Assembly: GCF_001729245.1 (NCBI RefSeq) | Contig: NZ_CP015217.1 | Location: 615,501-679,500 of the forward strand | Direction of reading: 5' to 3' | From: Leptospira tipperaryensis | GTDB taxonomy: Bacteria > Spirochaetota > Leptospiria > Leptospirales > Leptospiraceae | Length of the DNA stretch: 64,000 nucleotides | Shown here: in pieces, positions 46,361 to 58,509 of the stretch | Layout of the letters: every line of letters begins with the position of its first letter | Position numbering within the stretch: position 1 is the first letter of the stretch | Notes under the pieces: model-generated | Seen by the model: only the letters and a program-made list of their open reading frames with translations | Databases searched by the model: none | Told to the model about the DNA's origin: nothing | Position numbers and translations under genes: made by a program

Positions 46361-49180
46361 ATGAAAATAATTGCAAGACTTACGATCGATCGATTCTCTT
46401 TTCTTTCAAAGCCCGTCCTCTCATCCGGAAAATTTTTCCCAGCTCGTCTTTTTCTTCGCGGAATTTCGTATCGACGTTTCTACGTGTTTCTTTGTTTTTT
46501 TGGATTCTCACTGAATTCTCTTTTTGCCGAAAAGCCCTTACAAGTCGAAGTTGTGATCACGGAAGAATCCGGAAACAACGCAGTCGCAAATACTCCAGTC
46601 GTATTTCAAGAAATCGGAAAGTATCTGATTACGAACGGAGACGGGGTCGTAAAGGCTTCTTTCCCGGCTCCAGGAACTTACAATCTAAGAATTATGACTT
46701 CGGAGAGGGTTTTTAAAAAGAGCATAACGGTAGAATACGACGGTCAGAAAAAATACCTTTTTATTCGAAAGCCGGTTTCCGGAGAAATCAACGTATATGG
46801 AGATAAGGATCTGGAATCTCTTTCTCGATATACTCTTCAACAAGAAGAGATTCGCAGGCTTCCCGGAGCGCAAAACGACGCTCTCAAAGCGATTCAAACT
46901 CTTCCGGGGATCGTAGCAGTCCCTCCGATCGGACTTTCCTCTTCTTCGTTTAACAATCTTGTTAATAGCGTCGGAAATTCGAATCCTTATTCGAACAGTG
47001 AAAGGGGTTTTCTCGTGATGCGCGGAGGAGGGGCTCTCGCCAACGGTTATTATCTCGACGGTTTCCCGATGTCTTATCCGTATCACCTCGGAGATCAGTC
47101 TTCCGTATTAAATAATAATATTATAAAGTCGTTTAATATTTATTCCGGCGCTTTCCCGGTTCAATTCGGTTTTGCCACGGGCGGAATCATCGATATCAGA
47201 ACCCCCGACGCGGTTGCGAAAACATTCTCCATCGTAAACCTGAATACGTTTCTTTCGGACGTTTATCATCAGAACAAAATCGCCGATAACCTTTTTGCGA
47301 TCGTCTCCGCAAGAAAATCTTATCCGAACGTCGCTCTTTTAAAACTCTATCCGGACGGAATTCCTCCCGACGCGAAATACGCCGACTACGAAGACTATCA
47401 AGCGAAGTTTAACTGGAAGCCGGGAAACAATCATACGTTTAACGTTTTGCTTTTCGGGGCCAAGGACAAACAACAATATACCAAGGCTCAGGATAATTTT
47501 GAAAACAGCAAGAAGGACGTCTTCGGCGCTTCCACGATTCAATCCATCGCTTCGGGGCGGCCTCCCGTAGGTTTAGAAAGATTGTTTCGAACTTCCGGTT
47601 TTCGATATTCTTATAATAATAAGTCTTGGTTTGAAACTTCTATTTCCGTTTCTAATAATTACTTTCGAGAGAATTTCGATGTGGATTTTAAAAATCCCCT
47701 CACCGCAGAACAGATCTTCGGTCTTTCCAACGTAACTACGCAGAATATAAATTTTGTGGAAAACAATACGCGGATTACTCTTTTAGAAAGATATCTAACG
47801 TTCCGATTCGGAGGACAACTTCGAGAGAAGACGATCGAACTTCAAGGAGAAGATATCAAATCGTCCAACGCTACTTTCTTGGATTTTTTCAACAGTCTCT
47901 TGGATTCTAATCGTCAGTTCAGGGCTCTCATCGAAGGAGATCAGATTCATACGAGAGAGATCGCAGGTTTTGCGGAATTGGAATTTAAGATCGGAGGATT
48001 CAGCGTTCTTCCGGGATATCGCCACGACTACTACGATAAGGCTCACGAAAAAAGGGACGCGTTTCGAGGCAGAGCGGAATACGAAATTCTTAAAACCGGA
48101 ACCAAATTTTTAGCGGGAACCGGAGAACACTACAACGCCCCGCTTCAAATCGAACAATTCTCATCTCGTTCCGGAAACCCGAATTTGAAGATGGAACATT
48201 CGATTCATTCTTCGGTAGGGATCGAACAAAGAGTGACTTCCGATTATTTAATCAAGGTGGAAGGATTTCACAATCAGTATTCCAATCTTGTCACTCCGGA
48301 CGCTTACATCCAAGATCCGTATCAACCTAACAACGAAAAACGAGACATCGTCAATCATCCGGACGACGTAAATAAGAATCCTTTGATCGTACGAAACATG
48401 AATTATTCGAATTCAAGAGACGGATTCTCTCGAGGTGTGGAAATTTTCTTAAAAGCAAATCAAGGTTCGCACCGAAGATTTTTCGGTTGGATTTCTTATA
48501 CGAATTCCATTTCGAAAAGAAACAATCACCAACCGCAACTCACGGACGACGAAGAAAAAGATCGGACCAAGAACAATAGAAACCGTAAACTTCAGTATCA
48601 ACTTCACGAAGGCGGAAATTATCTCAACTACTACGACGACGGAAAGTTCGAACTTCTCGTGGATAACGATAAACTTCTTCTCTACGATTACGATAGAACA
48701 CATATTTTGAATATAGTCGTTGCTTGGAAGATCGGTCAAGACTGGCAGATCGGAAGCAAATATACCTATCTTACAAATGTTCCGATCACTCCCATCGTGG
48801 GATCCGATAAAGCGGCGGGAATCGCATCGACTGGGATCAATCTCTACAATCCAAAATATTCGGATTATTACAATTCAGGAAGATGGCCCGACTTTCATCA
48901 GCTCGATATTCGGATCGACCGTTTTATGAACTATCAGTGGGGATACGTGAATACGTATTTAGAATTTATCAACTTCTTTGGAAATCGAAACCAGATCAGC
49001 GAATCTTATAATAATTTCGGACAGTTTACTCGTATGTCTTCCACAAATCCTCTGACCGGAATTACAACCCCGAGCAATCCATCTCCGATCTACAACTCGA
49101 ACTACATCGAATCGACCGCGTTCGGCGGAAAGGTGAAATACTATCCTCTGATCAGCATCGGAATGCAGATCAAATTCTAA
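46361..49180 (+). CDS. TonB-dependent outer-membrane receptor
   Basis: About 939 residues from ATG 46361 (a TTG nine codons earlier is open). A long N-terminus ends in a signal core (FYVFLCFFGFSLNSLFA). A small carboxypeptidase-regulatory-like beta domain follows (about 65-135; VVFQEIGKYLITNGDGVV). Then comes the plug (RGFLVMRGGGALANGYYLDGFP), and a barrel whose last strand ends in Phe (MQIKF), as expected for BAM-inserted proteins. The substrate may be a metal complex, vitamin or glycan; no neighbouring transporter tells which. Confidence 0.88.
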   Translation: MKIIARLTIDRFSFLSKPVLSSGKFFPARLFLRGISYRRFYVFLCFFGFSLNSLFAEKPLQVEVVITEESGNNAVANTPVVFQEIGKYLITNGDGVVKASFPAPGTYNLRIMTSERVFKKSITVEYDGQKKYLFIRKPVSGEINVYGDKDLESLSRYTLQQEEIRRLPGAQNDALKAIQTLPGIVAVPPIGLSSSSFNNLVNSVGNSNPYSNSERGFLVMRGGGALANGYYLDGFPMSYPYHLGDQSSVLNNNIIKSFNIYSGAFPVQFGFATGGIIDIRTPDAVAKTFSIVNLNTFLSDVYHQNKIADNLFAIVSARKSYPNVALLKLYPDGIPPDAKYADYEDYQAKFNWKPGNNHTFNVLLFGAKDKQQYTKAQDNFENSKKDVFGASTIQSIASGRPPVGLERLFRTSGFRYSYNNKSWFETSISVSNNYFRENFDVDFKNPLTAEQIFGLSNVTTQNINFVENNTRITLLERYLTFRFGGQLREKTIELQGEDIKSSNATFLDFFNSLLDSNRQFRALIEGDQIHTREIAGFAELEFKIGGFSVLPGYRHDYYDKAHEKRDAFRGRAEYEILKTGTKFLAGTGEHYNAPLQIEQFSSRSGNPNLKMEHSIHSSVGIEQRVTSDYLIKVEGFHNQYSNLVTPDAYIQDPYQPNNEKRDIVNHPDDVNKNPLIVRNMNYSNSRDGFSRGVEIFLKANQGSHRRFFGWISYTNSISKRNNHQPQLTDDEEKDRTKNNRNRKLQYQLHEGGNYLNYYDDGKFELLVDNDKLLLYDYDRTHILNIVVAWKIGQDWQIGSKYTYLTNVPITPIVGSDKAAGIASTGINLYNPKYSDYYNSGRWPDFHQLDIRIDRFMNYQWGYVNTYLEFINFFGNRNQISESYNNFGQFTRMSSTNPLTGITTPSNPSPIYNSNYIESTAFGGKVKYYPLISIGMQIKF

Positions 49181-49292
49181 ATTCCGAAAAATAAAAAAAA
49201 TCGGGTTTGGAAGGGGAGCGCAAGGGTTTTTAGAAACTTTCACATTTTAGAATATTCTAAAAATAAAATATATCTGAAACGCTCGAAACCGA

Positions 49293-49904
49293 TCACCAAG
49301 TCGCGGAAAAGGCGCCTCTTAGATCTCCGATTTTGTATCCCGTCGCTTGGTCCTTCGGATAGAGTTCAGAAATCTTTTTCGCAACTGCCGGGCTGATATC
49401 TTTAGGACCGCCGTGACATTTGAGGCAGGTTGGATTTTCCAGAATGATCGGTTTTAGAATTTTTACCTGATTGTTCTCACTGAGGATGACAGTGTAAGGA
49501 GACATTCCCGTTTTCATGGCCTCGGCCCATTCTTTAAAAATACGGGCTTCCCATTCTTCCGGTTGGTGATCCGGTTTTCTCGGTTTTTCCGAAACTCTTC
49601 GAACTTTGAGCATTGGAAATTCTTCTTTTATTTCCTTTTCTTTCTGAGGAGAGATCGTTTTGCAAACTTCGAGTGCGGCTACAACTCCTTGTTTCTGAAT
49701 CGTGGTCTGTAGATTTTTTTGCAGATCTACTTGAAAGTCGCCTATGAGTTTGAGAAGAATTTCCTTTTTCTCTTGGTTCTGGCCGCGATCGCAGACGATA
49801 AAGAATTGCACAAAGAGAAAGAATGCAAGAGCTCTTGCGAGGAGATTTTTTCCGAAGAGAAATTGCCGAAGATTTTTTTTAGAATCCATTGAAAACGAGT
49901 CCAT
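49293..49904 (-). CDS. DUF3365 (Tll0287-like) haem-binding lipoprotein
   Basis: 203 residues; starts at 49904 or 49889 are equally possible. Lipoprotein signal with FFIVC. Soluble part: the DUF3365 segment ACEV-like LEVCKTISPQKEKEI and a single haem-attachment motif CLKCHGG (C-x2-C-H). Members are PAS-like one-haem cytochromes on the outside of the inner membrane, and may be redox sensors. It stands alone, convergent with the receptor gene. Confidence 0.82.
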   Translation of the reverse strand: MDSFSMDSKKNLRQFLFGKNLLARALAFFLFVQFFIVCDRGQNQEKKEILLKLIGDFQVDLQKNLQTTIQKQGVVAALEVCKTISPQKEKEIKEEFPMLKVRRVSEKPRKPDHQPEEWEARIFKEWAEAMKTGMSPYTVILSENNQVKILKPIILENPTCLKCHGGPKDISPAVAKKISELYPKDQATGYKIGDLRGAFSATW

Positions 49905-50081
49905 TTGTCTATTCTAAGCAAGAGAATCGTTTCTGAAAAGAAATTTACCTTCTTCTTTCCGAACGAATTCATCTGTGAAAAGGATGGACAGAATGTCTTT
50001 TTTTTGATTTCTGGAAAGTATCATCCTGAATCAACCTCGTTTGATTCCAGTCATCAAAAAGCAAATCTTAGGGGATAGAAG

Positions 50082-50832
<751 letters not shown>

Positions 50833-50850
50833 TTCTTTTTTGAATTCCAA

Positions 50851-50889
50851 GATTCTTCTCTTTCTTATTCTTGAAGGAAGAGAAGAATC
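50851..50889. repeat. Long stem-loop between yebC and ruvC
   Basis: GATTCTTCTCTTTC pairs with GGAAGAGAAGAATC (one G-T mismatch) around an 11-base loop. No T tract follows, so it is not a simple terminator. It could separate expression of the two genes. Confidence 0.4.
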
Positions 50890-50934
50890 GAACGCCTTCC
50901 TCAAAAAATCAAACACACTTTCGGAAAACATACA

Positions 50935-51429
50935 GTGAGAATTATAGGAATCGATCCCGGTTCGCATCGAGCCGGTTATGCGGTTTTGGAAAAAGCTTCC
51001 TCTAAAATTCGGATCTTGACTTACGGTACCGTTGAGGTTCCGCCGAGAACCCCGAGTCCGGAGAATCTTCTTCTTTTAAAAAAAGGGCTCAACGAAGTGT
51101 TGGAAGAATTTAGTCCGACGATCGCGTCGGTTGAAGAAATGTTTTTCGCAAAGAATAAAAAGACAGCTTCCCGAGTTTTCGAGTCGAGGGGAGTTCTTTT
51201 GATCACATTAGCGGAAAAGAATATTCAAATTTTAGAACCTACCGTTTCTCAGATCAAAAAAGGAACGACCGGGAGCGGAACCGCTGATAAAAAGCAGATC
51301 CGTCACGCGCTCAAACTTCTTTTGAATATCGATCTCTTAAAAGGCCACGACGATTCTTGGGACGCGGTCGCCGCCGCATACGTGGGACTTTCTATGAGTT
51401 CCAGTCCGTTGTTTCGAATTTCAAGATAG
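50935..51429 (+). CDS. ruvC: Holliday-junction resolvase RuvC
   Basis: 164 residues from a GTG start. Catalytic acids visible: Asp7 in [17 protein letters not shown], Glu in VEEMFFAKN (about 66-67), and the C-terminal Asp pair in [11 protein letters not shown]. It cuts four-way junctions during recombination. ruvA and ruvB are not adjacent, so the usual ruvCAB order is not complete here. Confidence 0.94.
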   Translation: MRIIGIDPGSHRAGYAVLEKASSKIRILTYGTVEVPPRTPSPENLLLLKKGLNEVLEEFSPTIASVEEMFFAKNKKTASRVFESRGVLLITLAEKNIQILEPTVSQIKKGTTGSGTADKKQIRHALKLLLNIDLLKGHDDSWDAVAAAYVGLSMSSSPLFRISR

Positions 51430-51457
51430 AAAAACGAAAATTTTATTTCTGCCTTTT

Positions 51458-51607
51458 GTAGGAGTTCCTACAAGGCGTTTTTTACTTGCAAAAAGTAGAA
51501 TTCTCTGATATAGAAAAGTCTCCCGAGTTTTCCCGCCAACCCGCCTCCACCACCCAAAATCAGGGTGGGGCGCGCGAGCTTTCACGGATGATTGTCGTAC
51601 TTCCGAC
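51458..51607 (+). repeat. Interspersed palindrome-bounded element downstream of ruvC
   Basis: Boundaries GTAGGAGTTCCTAC (51458-51471) and GTCGTACTTCCGAC (51594-51607), 136 bases apart. Body signatures present: CTCTGATATAGAAAAGTC, GTTTTCCCGCC, CCTCCACCACCC, CAGGGTGGGGCGCGCGA and CTTTCACGGA. It starts 29 bases after the ruvC stop. Confidence 0.8.
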
Positions 51608-51741
51608 AAATTTATCTTGAGATTCGAACTACCTTTGCGGTTAAGGAAATGCGCGGAGATGAGTTGCACGTCGAAAGGCAAAACAAAAAACCGAATAAAA
51701 AAATCCTTAAAATTCGAACGATGTTTCAGCCTGATCTTCAA

Positions 51742-52272
51742 TCAATGAATTTCGGATCCTTCAAAAGGAAGTTTTGTTTTTTCGACATCTAACAAAGGCC
51801 CTAACTCATAGATATTTGTATAACCATAGACCTTCAAGGAAACAAAGGTGGAGAGATTCAAAGAAGCGCCCGGGCTTTTAGCGGCAAAGGCTTGCGGACT
51901 GCCTTCAAAGTTATTATTGCAATAGATCAAAATCTTCGTATCAAAATTCGGAATGATCTGGGCGAGGGATTCTTTTGTAAACTCCGTAAAGGGAAGATTG
52001 ATCGCTCCTTGGATATGTCTGAGCTTGTATCTGGATTCGCTCCGCGCGTCTAAAAGGATTACGTCTTTTTCGGAGATCATCTTTAAAAATTCTTCTTCCG
52101 TAAGACGTTTTGTCTCTCTTTCTTGCGCAGAAGAATTTACAGTCTTCTGAAATTTATCATAATCAATCAGGCGATTTGGGATCTTGTTCTGGTTGTTCAA
52201 TATACGTTTTCCTTTTCCGGTGATGATACTACTACAACAAACCAATAGAAGAAGAATCACGATATTTTTCAT
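51742..52272 (-). CDS. Rhodanese-domain lipoprotein
   Basis: 176 residues. Signal with VCC at about 16-18, so it is probably lipidated at one of these cysteines. The rhodanese fold spans about 60-165: LLDARSESRYKLRHIQGAINLPF, then catalytic Cys in ILIYCNNN. The active loop CNNNFEG is six residues or so, a sulphurtransferase-like size. Role in the envelope may be sulphur transfer or redox protein repair; not established. Divergent from the alpha/beta hydrolase. Confidence 0.85.
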   Translation of the reverse strand: MKNIVILLLLVCCSSIITGKGKRILNNQNKIPNRLIDYDKFQKTVNSSAQERETKRLTEEEFLKMISEKDVILLDARSESRYKLRHIQGAINLPFTEFTKESLAQIIPNFDTKILIYCNNNFEGSPQAFAAKSPGASLNLSTFVSLKVYGYTNIYELGPLLDVEKTKLPFEGSEIH

Positions 52273-52402
52273 AAAAAAGCTCCTTGAATCTGTTCAAATT
52301 TTTAAACTTTCAAAATTCTTTGTCAATTCTGTTTTGAAAAAGAGTTTCAAAGAAAAGGCGCTCAAAAATGGTAATTTTAAAGGAACAAAAGCACATAACG
52401 TT

Positions 52403-53269
52403 ATGAATGAAAATTCAATCCAAGGTTTTGTAAAATCGAAAGAATGGAACTTGCAATACATCATAGAAGGACAAGGACCGGATGTGTTTGTAATCGGAAG
52501 CGCACTCTATTACGATCGAACTTTTTCGAAAGAGATTCGAAAACATTGTAGAATGATCTTTGTCGATCATAGGGGTTACGCCGGTGGAAGTTCGTCTACA
52601 AAGAAGGAAGATTTTTCTTTGGATATCATTCTGGAAGATATGGAACTCGTTCGCAATGAACTTGGTTTAGGAAAGATCATTTTGGTCGGCCATTCCGGGC
52701 ACGGTTACATGGCTCTGGAATATGCGAAAAAATATCCGCAGAACGTAAGTCATTTGATTTTGATGTGTCTGACTCCGGATTTATCCAAAAAAAGTCACGA
52801 ACTCATCCAATCTCATTTTCAAGAGACCGCGTCCGAAGATCGTAAGAAATATTTCGAAAAGAGGATGTCCAAGCTAACCGAAGCAATCGCAAAAGACCCG
52901 AAGAATGCATTCAGAATATTTAATATATTTTCCGGAGCAAAGAGCTGGTTTGATTTCAAATACGATTCCGATAAACTCTGGGAAGGTATCGAAGTCAATA
53001 CTGCTATGTTTGATCACGTTTGGGGGGAAGTCTTTCGCGACATCGATATCAAGATCGACCTGGAAAAGATTAAGATCCCCGTTTACCTCGCCTTGGGAAG
53101 ATATGATTATCTGATGCCACCCGCATATCTTTGGGATCCGATTCTTCCCCTTTTCGCCGATCTGAAGATTCAATTTTTTGAAAAGAGCGGACACACTCCT
53201 CAGTTGGAAGAACCGGAAGAGTTTGATTCAGCCGTTTTATCTTGGTTGAAAGAAAAGAAGGCGCTTTGA
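52403..53269 (+). CDS. Alpha/beta hydrolase
   Basis: 289 residues from the ATG at 52403; a longer frame to 52184 overlaps the rhodanese gene and is unlikely. The nucleophile elbow is VGHSGHGYMA (G-x-S-x-G). An oxyanion motif is not clear at GSALYY. A catalytic Asp follows in LGRYDYLMPP and His in KSGHTPQLEEPEEF. The substrate is unknown; the family includes epoxide hydrolases and esterases. Confidence 0.85.
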   Translation: MNENSIQGFVKSKEWNLQYIIEGQGPDVFVIGSALYYDRTFSKEIRKHCRMIFVDHRGYAGGSSSTKKEDFSLDIILEDMELVRNELGLGKIILVGHSGHGYMALEYAKKYPQNVSHLILMCLTPDLSKKSHELIQSHFQETASEDRKKYFEKRMSKLTEAIAKDPKNAFRIFNIFSGAKSWFDFKYDSDKLWEGIEVNTAMFDHVWGEVFRDIDIKIDLEKIKIPVYLALGRYDYLMPPAYLWDPILPLFADLKIQFFEKSGHTPQLEEPEEFDSAVLSWLKEKKAL

Positions 53270-53386
53270 AATTTTATGAAAAGTCTCGATTGAAAAGATT
53301 GCCTATAGAAAATTTAAGGGAATGATTTCTTACGGCGACTCCGATGCAGATTTGAAAAATTTTGTCTTTAAAAAAAAGGGGCTTTC

Positions 53387-53400
53387 GTAGGAGTTCCTAC
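53387..53400. repeat. Solo boundary palindrome
   Basis: GTAGGAGTTCCTAC with perfect 6-bp arms, exactly the left boundary of the interspersed element. No element body follows; instead the hypothetical gene end lies 72 bases away. Confidence 0.65.
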
Positions 53401-53471
53401 AAAGATTCTTACCGTAAAAGTTGCTTGAAGCGGACTTTAAGTCCGAAAGGAAGTAGAATTCGGCGCGACAT

Positions 53472-54008
53472 TTACGAACTAAGATTTGCCGAAAACCAAT
53501 CTTTCTGAGAAGAATCCACCTTTTGTTCCTGAGTGACTTTTTTTGCGATCTTCTCCTGGGCGCGGTGGATCGAAGCGTTGATCATCGGATGAGAGATCGC
53601 CTCGTTGTTGATTCGGAGCTTTTTCATCACATCGACGATATTTTCACCGCCGAAGATTTTAAACAATGGCTCGTCTAACGATGAAAAGACGGTTACTTCT
53701 TTGAGCTGAAGTTTCAGGAAAACATCCTGTTCTTTTTTTCGAAGCGGGTAGTGTTCTCCAAAAATGAGAAATCGATCTTGAATGTCGGCGAATGAAATTT
53801 CATTCGCATAAGCGATGTTTGGCGGTCTTTCGTGTTGGTCGAGGGCGGATTGAAATTCTTGAAAGGATTCTTCAAACCAAAAGAGAAAGAGGTAGGATGT
53901 ATTTTTGCGAAGGAGTCGTCGGCATCTTTCAAATTTCGCTTCGCGAGAAATCCATACCTGGTCGTTTACCGGGACGGAAGGTTCTTTCGATTTAAAAAAG
54001 TCGAACAT
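53472..54008 (-). CDS. Stand-alone SecA-like domain protein
   Basis: 178 residues. Residues 109-156 align by eye with the end of SecA NBD2 and start of the helical scaffold: SLDEPLFKIFGGENI, then MKKLRINNEAISHP and AQEKIAKKV, compared with SecA S-L-E-D-x-L-M-R-I-F, M-R-K-L, E-x-I-x-H-P and A-Q-x-K-V. The segment before it (LIFGEHYPLRKK) loosely resembles the SecA ILGTERHESRR region. No Walker A is present, so it is not a translocase. It may be a divergent SecA relative acting as a partner or regulator. Unknown function, confident CDS. Confidence 0.7.
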   Translation of the reverse strand: MFDFFKSKEPSVPVNDQVWISREAKFERCRRLLRKNTSYLFLFWFEESFQEFQSALDQHERPPNIAYANEISFADIQDRFLIFGEHYPLRKKEQDVFLKLQLKEVTVFSSLDEPLFKIFGGENIVDVMKKLRINNEAISHPMINASIHRAQEKIAKKVTQEQKVDSSQKDWFSANLSS

Positions 54009-54202
54009 TCTAAAACGAAGATGAAGCTAAATTATTAAGAAGCAAGAACGAATTTTCTTCCCGGCTTAAATCCTCTCTTTAGAATCGATCACCATTCTTA
54101 AATTTGCATCTAAGAATTTTAGAATGGGAACTGGGAAAAAGAGAAATATTTTCTTTCATTCGCGAGGGATCTCCGTAAGAATTCGATTCTTCGGAGAACC
54201 GA

Positions 54203-54976
54203 TTACGAATTCATCTGATGAAGAATCTGTAAACCTCTGAGAGTCAAAAGAGGATCGATGCTGTCAAAGATTCCCGGATGTGCGGCGTCGATCACCGTGA
54301 CGAGTCCGCCCGTTCCGATGACGCGATAATCTTGACCTTTGTCTCGCTTGATTTCGCGAATGATTCCTTCCAAAAGTCCGATCCAACCAAAAAAGAAACC
54401 CGCTTGAATCGATTCAATCGTAGAATCCCCTAAGATTTTTTCGGGAGATTGAAAAACGATAGGAGGAAGTTGAGACGTATTTTTTGTGAGTGCGTCCATG
54501 GAAACCTTGAGGCCGGGTGCTATCACTCCGCCCAGATATTCCGGTTTGTCGCTTACGACACAAAACGTAGTGGCCGTTCCTAAATCGATGATGATGGATT
54601 TTCCGGGATTGTCGACGACTGCGGCCGCTGCGTTGACCAAACGATCGGCTCCGATTTCGTAAGGCCTTGGATAAGAAATCGTAAAAGGAAGTTTCATCTG
54701 GTAGTTCACGTGAACTGCATCAATCTTAAACCAATCTTGAAACATTCTATCTAAGATTGGATTGAGAGTGGGGACGACACTCGAGTAGATTCCACCGGTA
54801 ATTTTTTCGTTCTCGATTTTAAATTCCCGTAAAAATCCTCGGAAGAACAATCCGAGTTCGTCCGAGGTTCTGTCTTTTCGAGTTACGGTTCTTTTGTGAA
54901 AAAGAGGAGAGGTCTTTCCGTTTTCAAAGATTCCGAAGACCGTGTTTGTGTTTCCGACGTCGACAACTAAGAGCAT
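54203..54976 (-). CDS. coaX: Type III pantothenate kinase
   Basis: 257 residues. ATP loop [12 protein letters not shown] at the N-terminus, [12 protein letters not shown] in the middle and [11 protein letters not shown], the signature of CoaX. It phosphorylates pantothenate as first step of coenzyme A synthesis. Starts 1 base after the birA stop, so the two are clearly coupled, the usual birA-coaX order. Confidence 0.95.
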   Translation of the reverse strand: MLLVVDVGNTNTVFGIFENGKTSPLFHKRTVTRKDRTSDELGLFFRGFLREFKIENEKITGGIYSSVVPTLNPILDRMFQDWFKIDAVHVNYQMKLPFTISYPRPYEIGADRLVNAAAAVVDNPGKSIIIDLGTATTFCVVSDKPEYLGGVIAPGLKVSMDALTKNTSQLPPIVFQSPEKILGDSTIESIQAGFFFGWIGLLEGIIREIKRDKGQDYRVIGTGGLVTVIDAAHPGIFDSIDPLLTLRGLQILHQMNS

Positions 54977-54977
54977 T

Positions 54978-55736
<759 letters not shown>

Positions 55737-56017
55737 GGCCGATAAAATGATTCCGCTTATGGAATTCGCAAGAAGAAAAAAGAAGGCTTGAAAGCCGTAT
55801 TATAAAACGAGGGAGGACTTAAAAGGGCAATGGAAGCGGGGATTTTCCGCCGTTTTTTTCTTTTTTGCCTTTGCGAATCCCTTGAATCACCTAACAAAGG
55901 AAAGGAATTTTTTGCTCTCTGTTGCTCTTGTAGAATTTTTAGGCATTTTTATAAATTAATATTGTTTTCTATAATTTTAATTGACACACATTTTGTTCTT
56001 CTTACCAATTTTGAAAT

Positions 56018-56734
56018 ATGAAATTTAGCTCACATAAGCAACTAACGTTTTTTCTTTCGCTTGTCTTCATTCTTTCTATCTCCATTTTTCAATGCAAGCC
56101 GGAAGAGAAGAATGATGATTCCGCACTTTTACTTCTTCTCGGAGCGGGGGCGATCACGACCGGCGCCGGGGGAACCACGACGGAGACGAAGTTACGAGTC
56201 TTTGTTACAGCGGCTTCCTTTGATGGCAACTTAGGCGGAGTGAACGGTGCGGATACAAAGTGCGCGGCCGACGCAAACAAACCCTCGACTGGAACTTATA
56301 AAGCATTTATCACAGGGAACTCGGGTGCAAACGGTGTGCGTTATGCCTGTTTGAATGATGTGACGAATTGTCCAACGAACCCTGGGGCTGGAACGAAGAA
56401 CTGGGTTCTTCAGGCGAGCACGAGCTATTATCGAGTCGACCAAAGCACGAAAGTGTTTACTACAAGTGCACTCGGTTTGATCGGCACAGTTCATACTTCA
56501 ATTCAAGTTAGTGCTGCTTCGTATTGGACTGGGTTTGTAACCACTGTTACCGATTGGTCGGCGACTCCGGGCGCTGCGGTTTGCGATCTATCTGCGACAA
56601 CAGCATGGACTGATAACCAAGGGACAAATTCTGGTGCGGTTGGTGATGCTGCTTCTGCTGCCCTTGCCTCCATCAAGGCATTGAACACTCAGAATTGCGG
56701 CAGCACAAAAAAACTTCTCTGCGTAGAGCAGTAG
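56018..56734 (+). CDS. DUF1554 lipoprotein (leptospiral surface-type)
   Basis: 238 residues. Lipobox SIFQC, Cys near residue 26. A linker rich in Gly/Ala/Thr follows (GAGAITTGAGGTTT), then DUF1554 from about 60 with its cysteine pairs: GADTKCAADANKP, YACLND, AAVCDLS, NCGSTKKLLCVEQ. This domain resembles the collagen XV/XVIII trimerisation or C-type lectin-like fold and recurs in several leptospiral lipoproteins. The likely role is surface binding; ligand unknown. The gene is more Gly/Thr/Ala-rich and has different codon use than its neighbours. Confidence 0.85.
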   Translation: MKFSSHKQLTFFLSLVFILSISIFQCKPEEKNDDSALLLLLGAGAITTGAGGTTTETKLRVFVTAASFDGNLGGVNGADTKCAADANKPSTGTYKAFITGNSGANGVRYACLNDVTNCPTNPGAGTKNWVLQASTSYYRVDQSTKVFTTSALGLIGTVHTSIQVSAASYWTGFVTTVTDWSATPGAAVCDLSATTAWTDNQGTNSGAVGDAASAALASIKALNTQNCGSTKKLLCVEQ

Positions 56735-56816
56735 TTTTTATTTTTTAAAATCGCTCCGCTCTGGGGGAAGTTCCTTTTCTACGAATGTAAAGAGGAATGG
56801 AACAAGGGCGATTTTT

Positions 56817-56966
56817 GTAGGAACTCCTACATTGGAACTTTTTACTTGCAAAATTAAGATTTTGTGATATTGGAAAGTTTCCCGAGTTTTTCCCGCCACC
56901 GCTCCCCTCCACCCAAGATCAGGGTGGGGCGCGCGACTTTCACAGAAAAATCGTCGGAGTTCCGAC
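56817..56966 (+). repeat. Interspersed palindrome-bounded element downstream of the DUF1554 gene
   Basis: Boundaries GTAGGAACTCCTAC (56817-56830, spacer in reverse sense) and GTCGGAGTTCCGAC (56953-56966), 136 bases apart. The body holds TTTTGTGATATTGGAAAG, TTTTTCCCGCC, CCCCTCCACCCAAG, CAGGGTGGGGCGCG and GACTTTCACAGA. Closest in internal sequence to the 16832 tandem copies. Confidence 0.82.
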
Positions 56967-57044
56967 AGATTCATCGTGAGAATCAAGTAAACCCCTCTAT
57001 CTAAATTTGCTCGAATAAATTTGGAAGAACGGACATGATCCCAT

Positions 57045-57075
57045 AAAAAAAGCCCCGATCGCTCGGGGCTTTTTT
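57045..57075. terminator. Bidirectional rho-independent terminator
   Basis: An 8-bp stem (AGCCCCGA and TCGGGGCT) with loop TCGC has an A tract before and a T tract after, so it works for both strands. It lies between the convergent DUF1554 lipoprotein gene and the thiolase gene. Confidence 0.92.
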
Positions 57076-57139
57076 GTTCTTTCGTTTCCGAAAGGACTTC
57101 GACAAAGACTTGAGTAGTTTATAAAATTCTAAACTAATA

Positions 57140-58465
<1,326 letters not shown>

Positions 58466-58509
58466 TTTCTTTCTCCAGACTTCAAATTCTTAATCAATCA
58501 ATCCTATAT

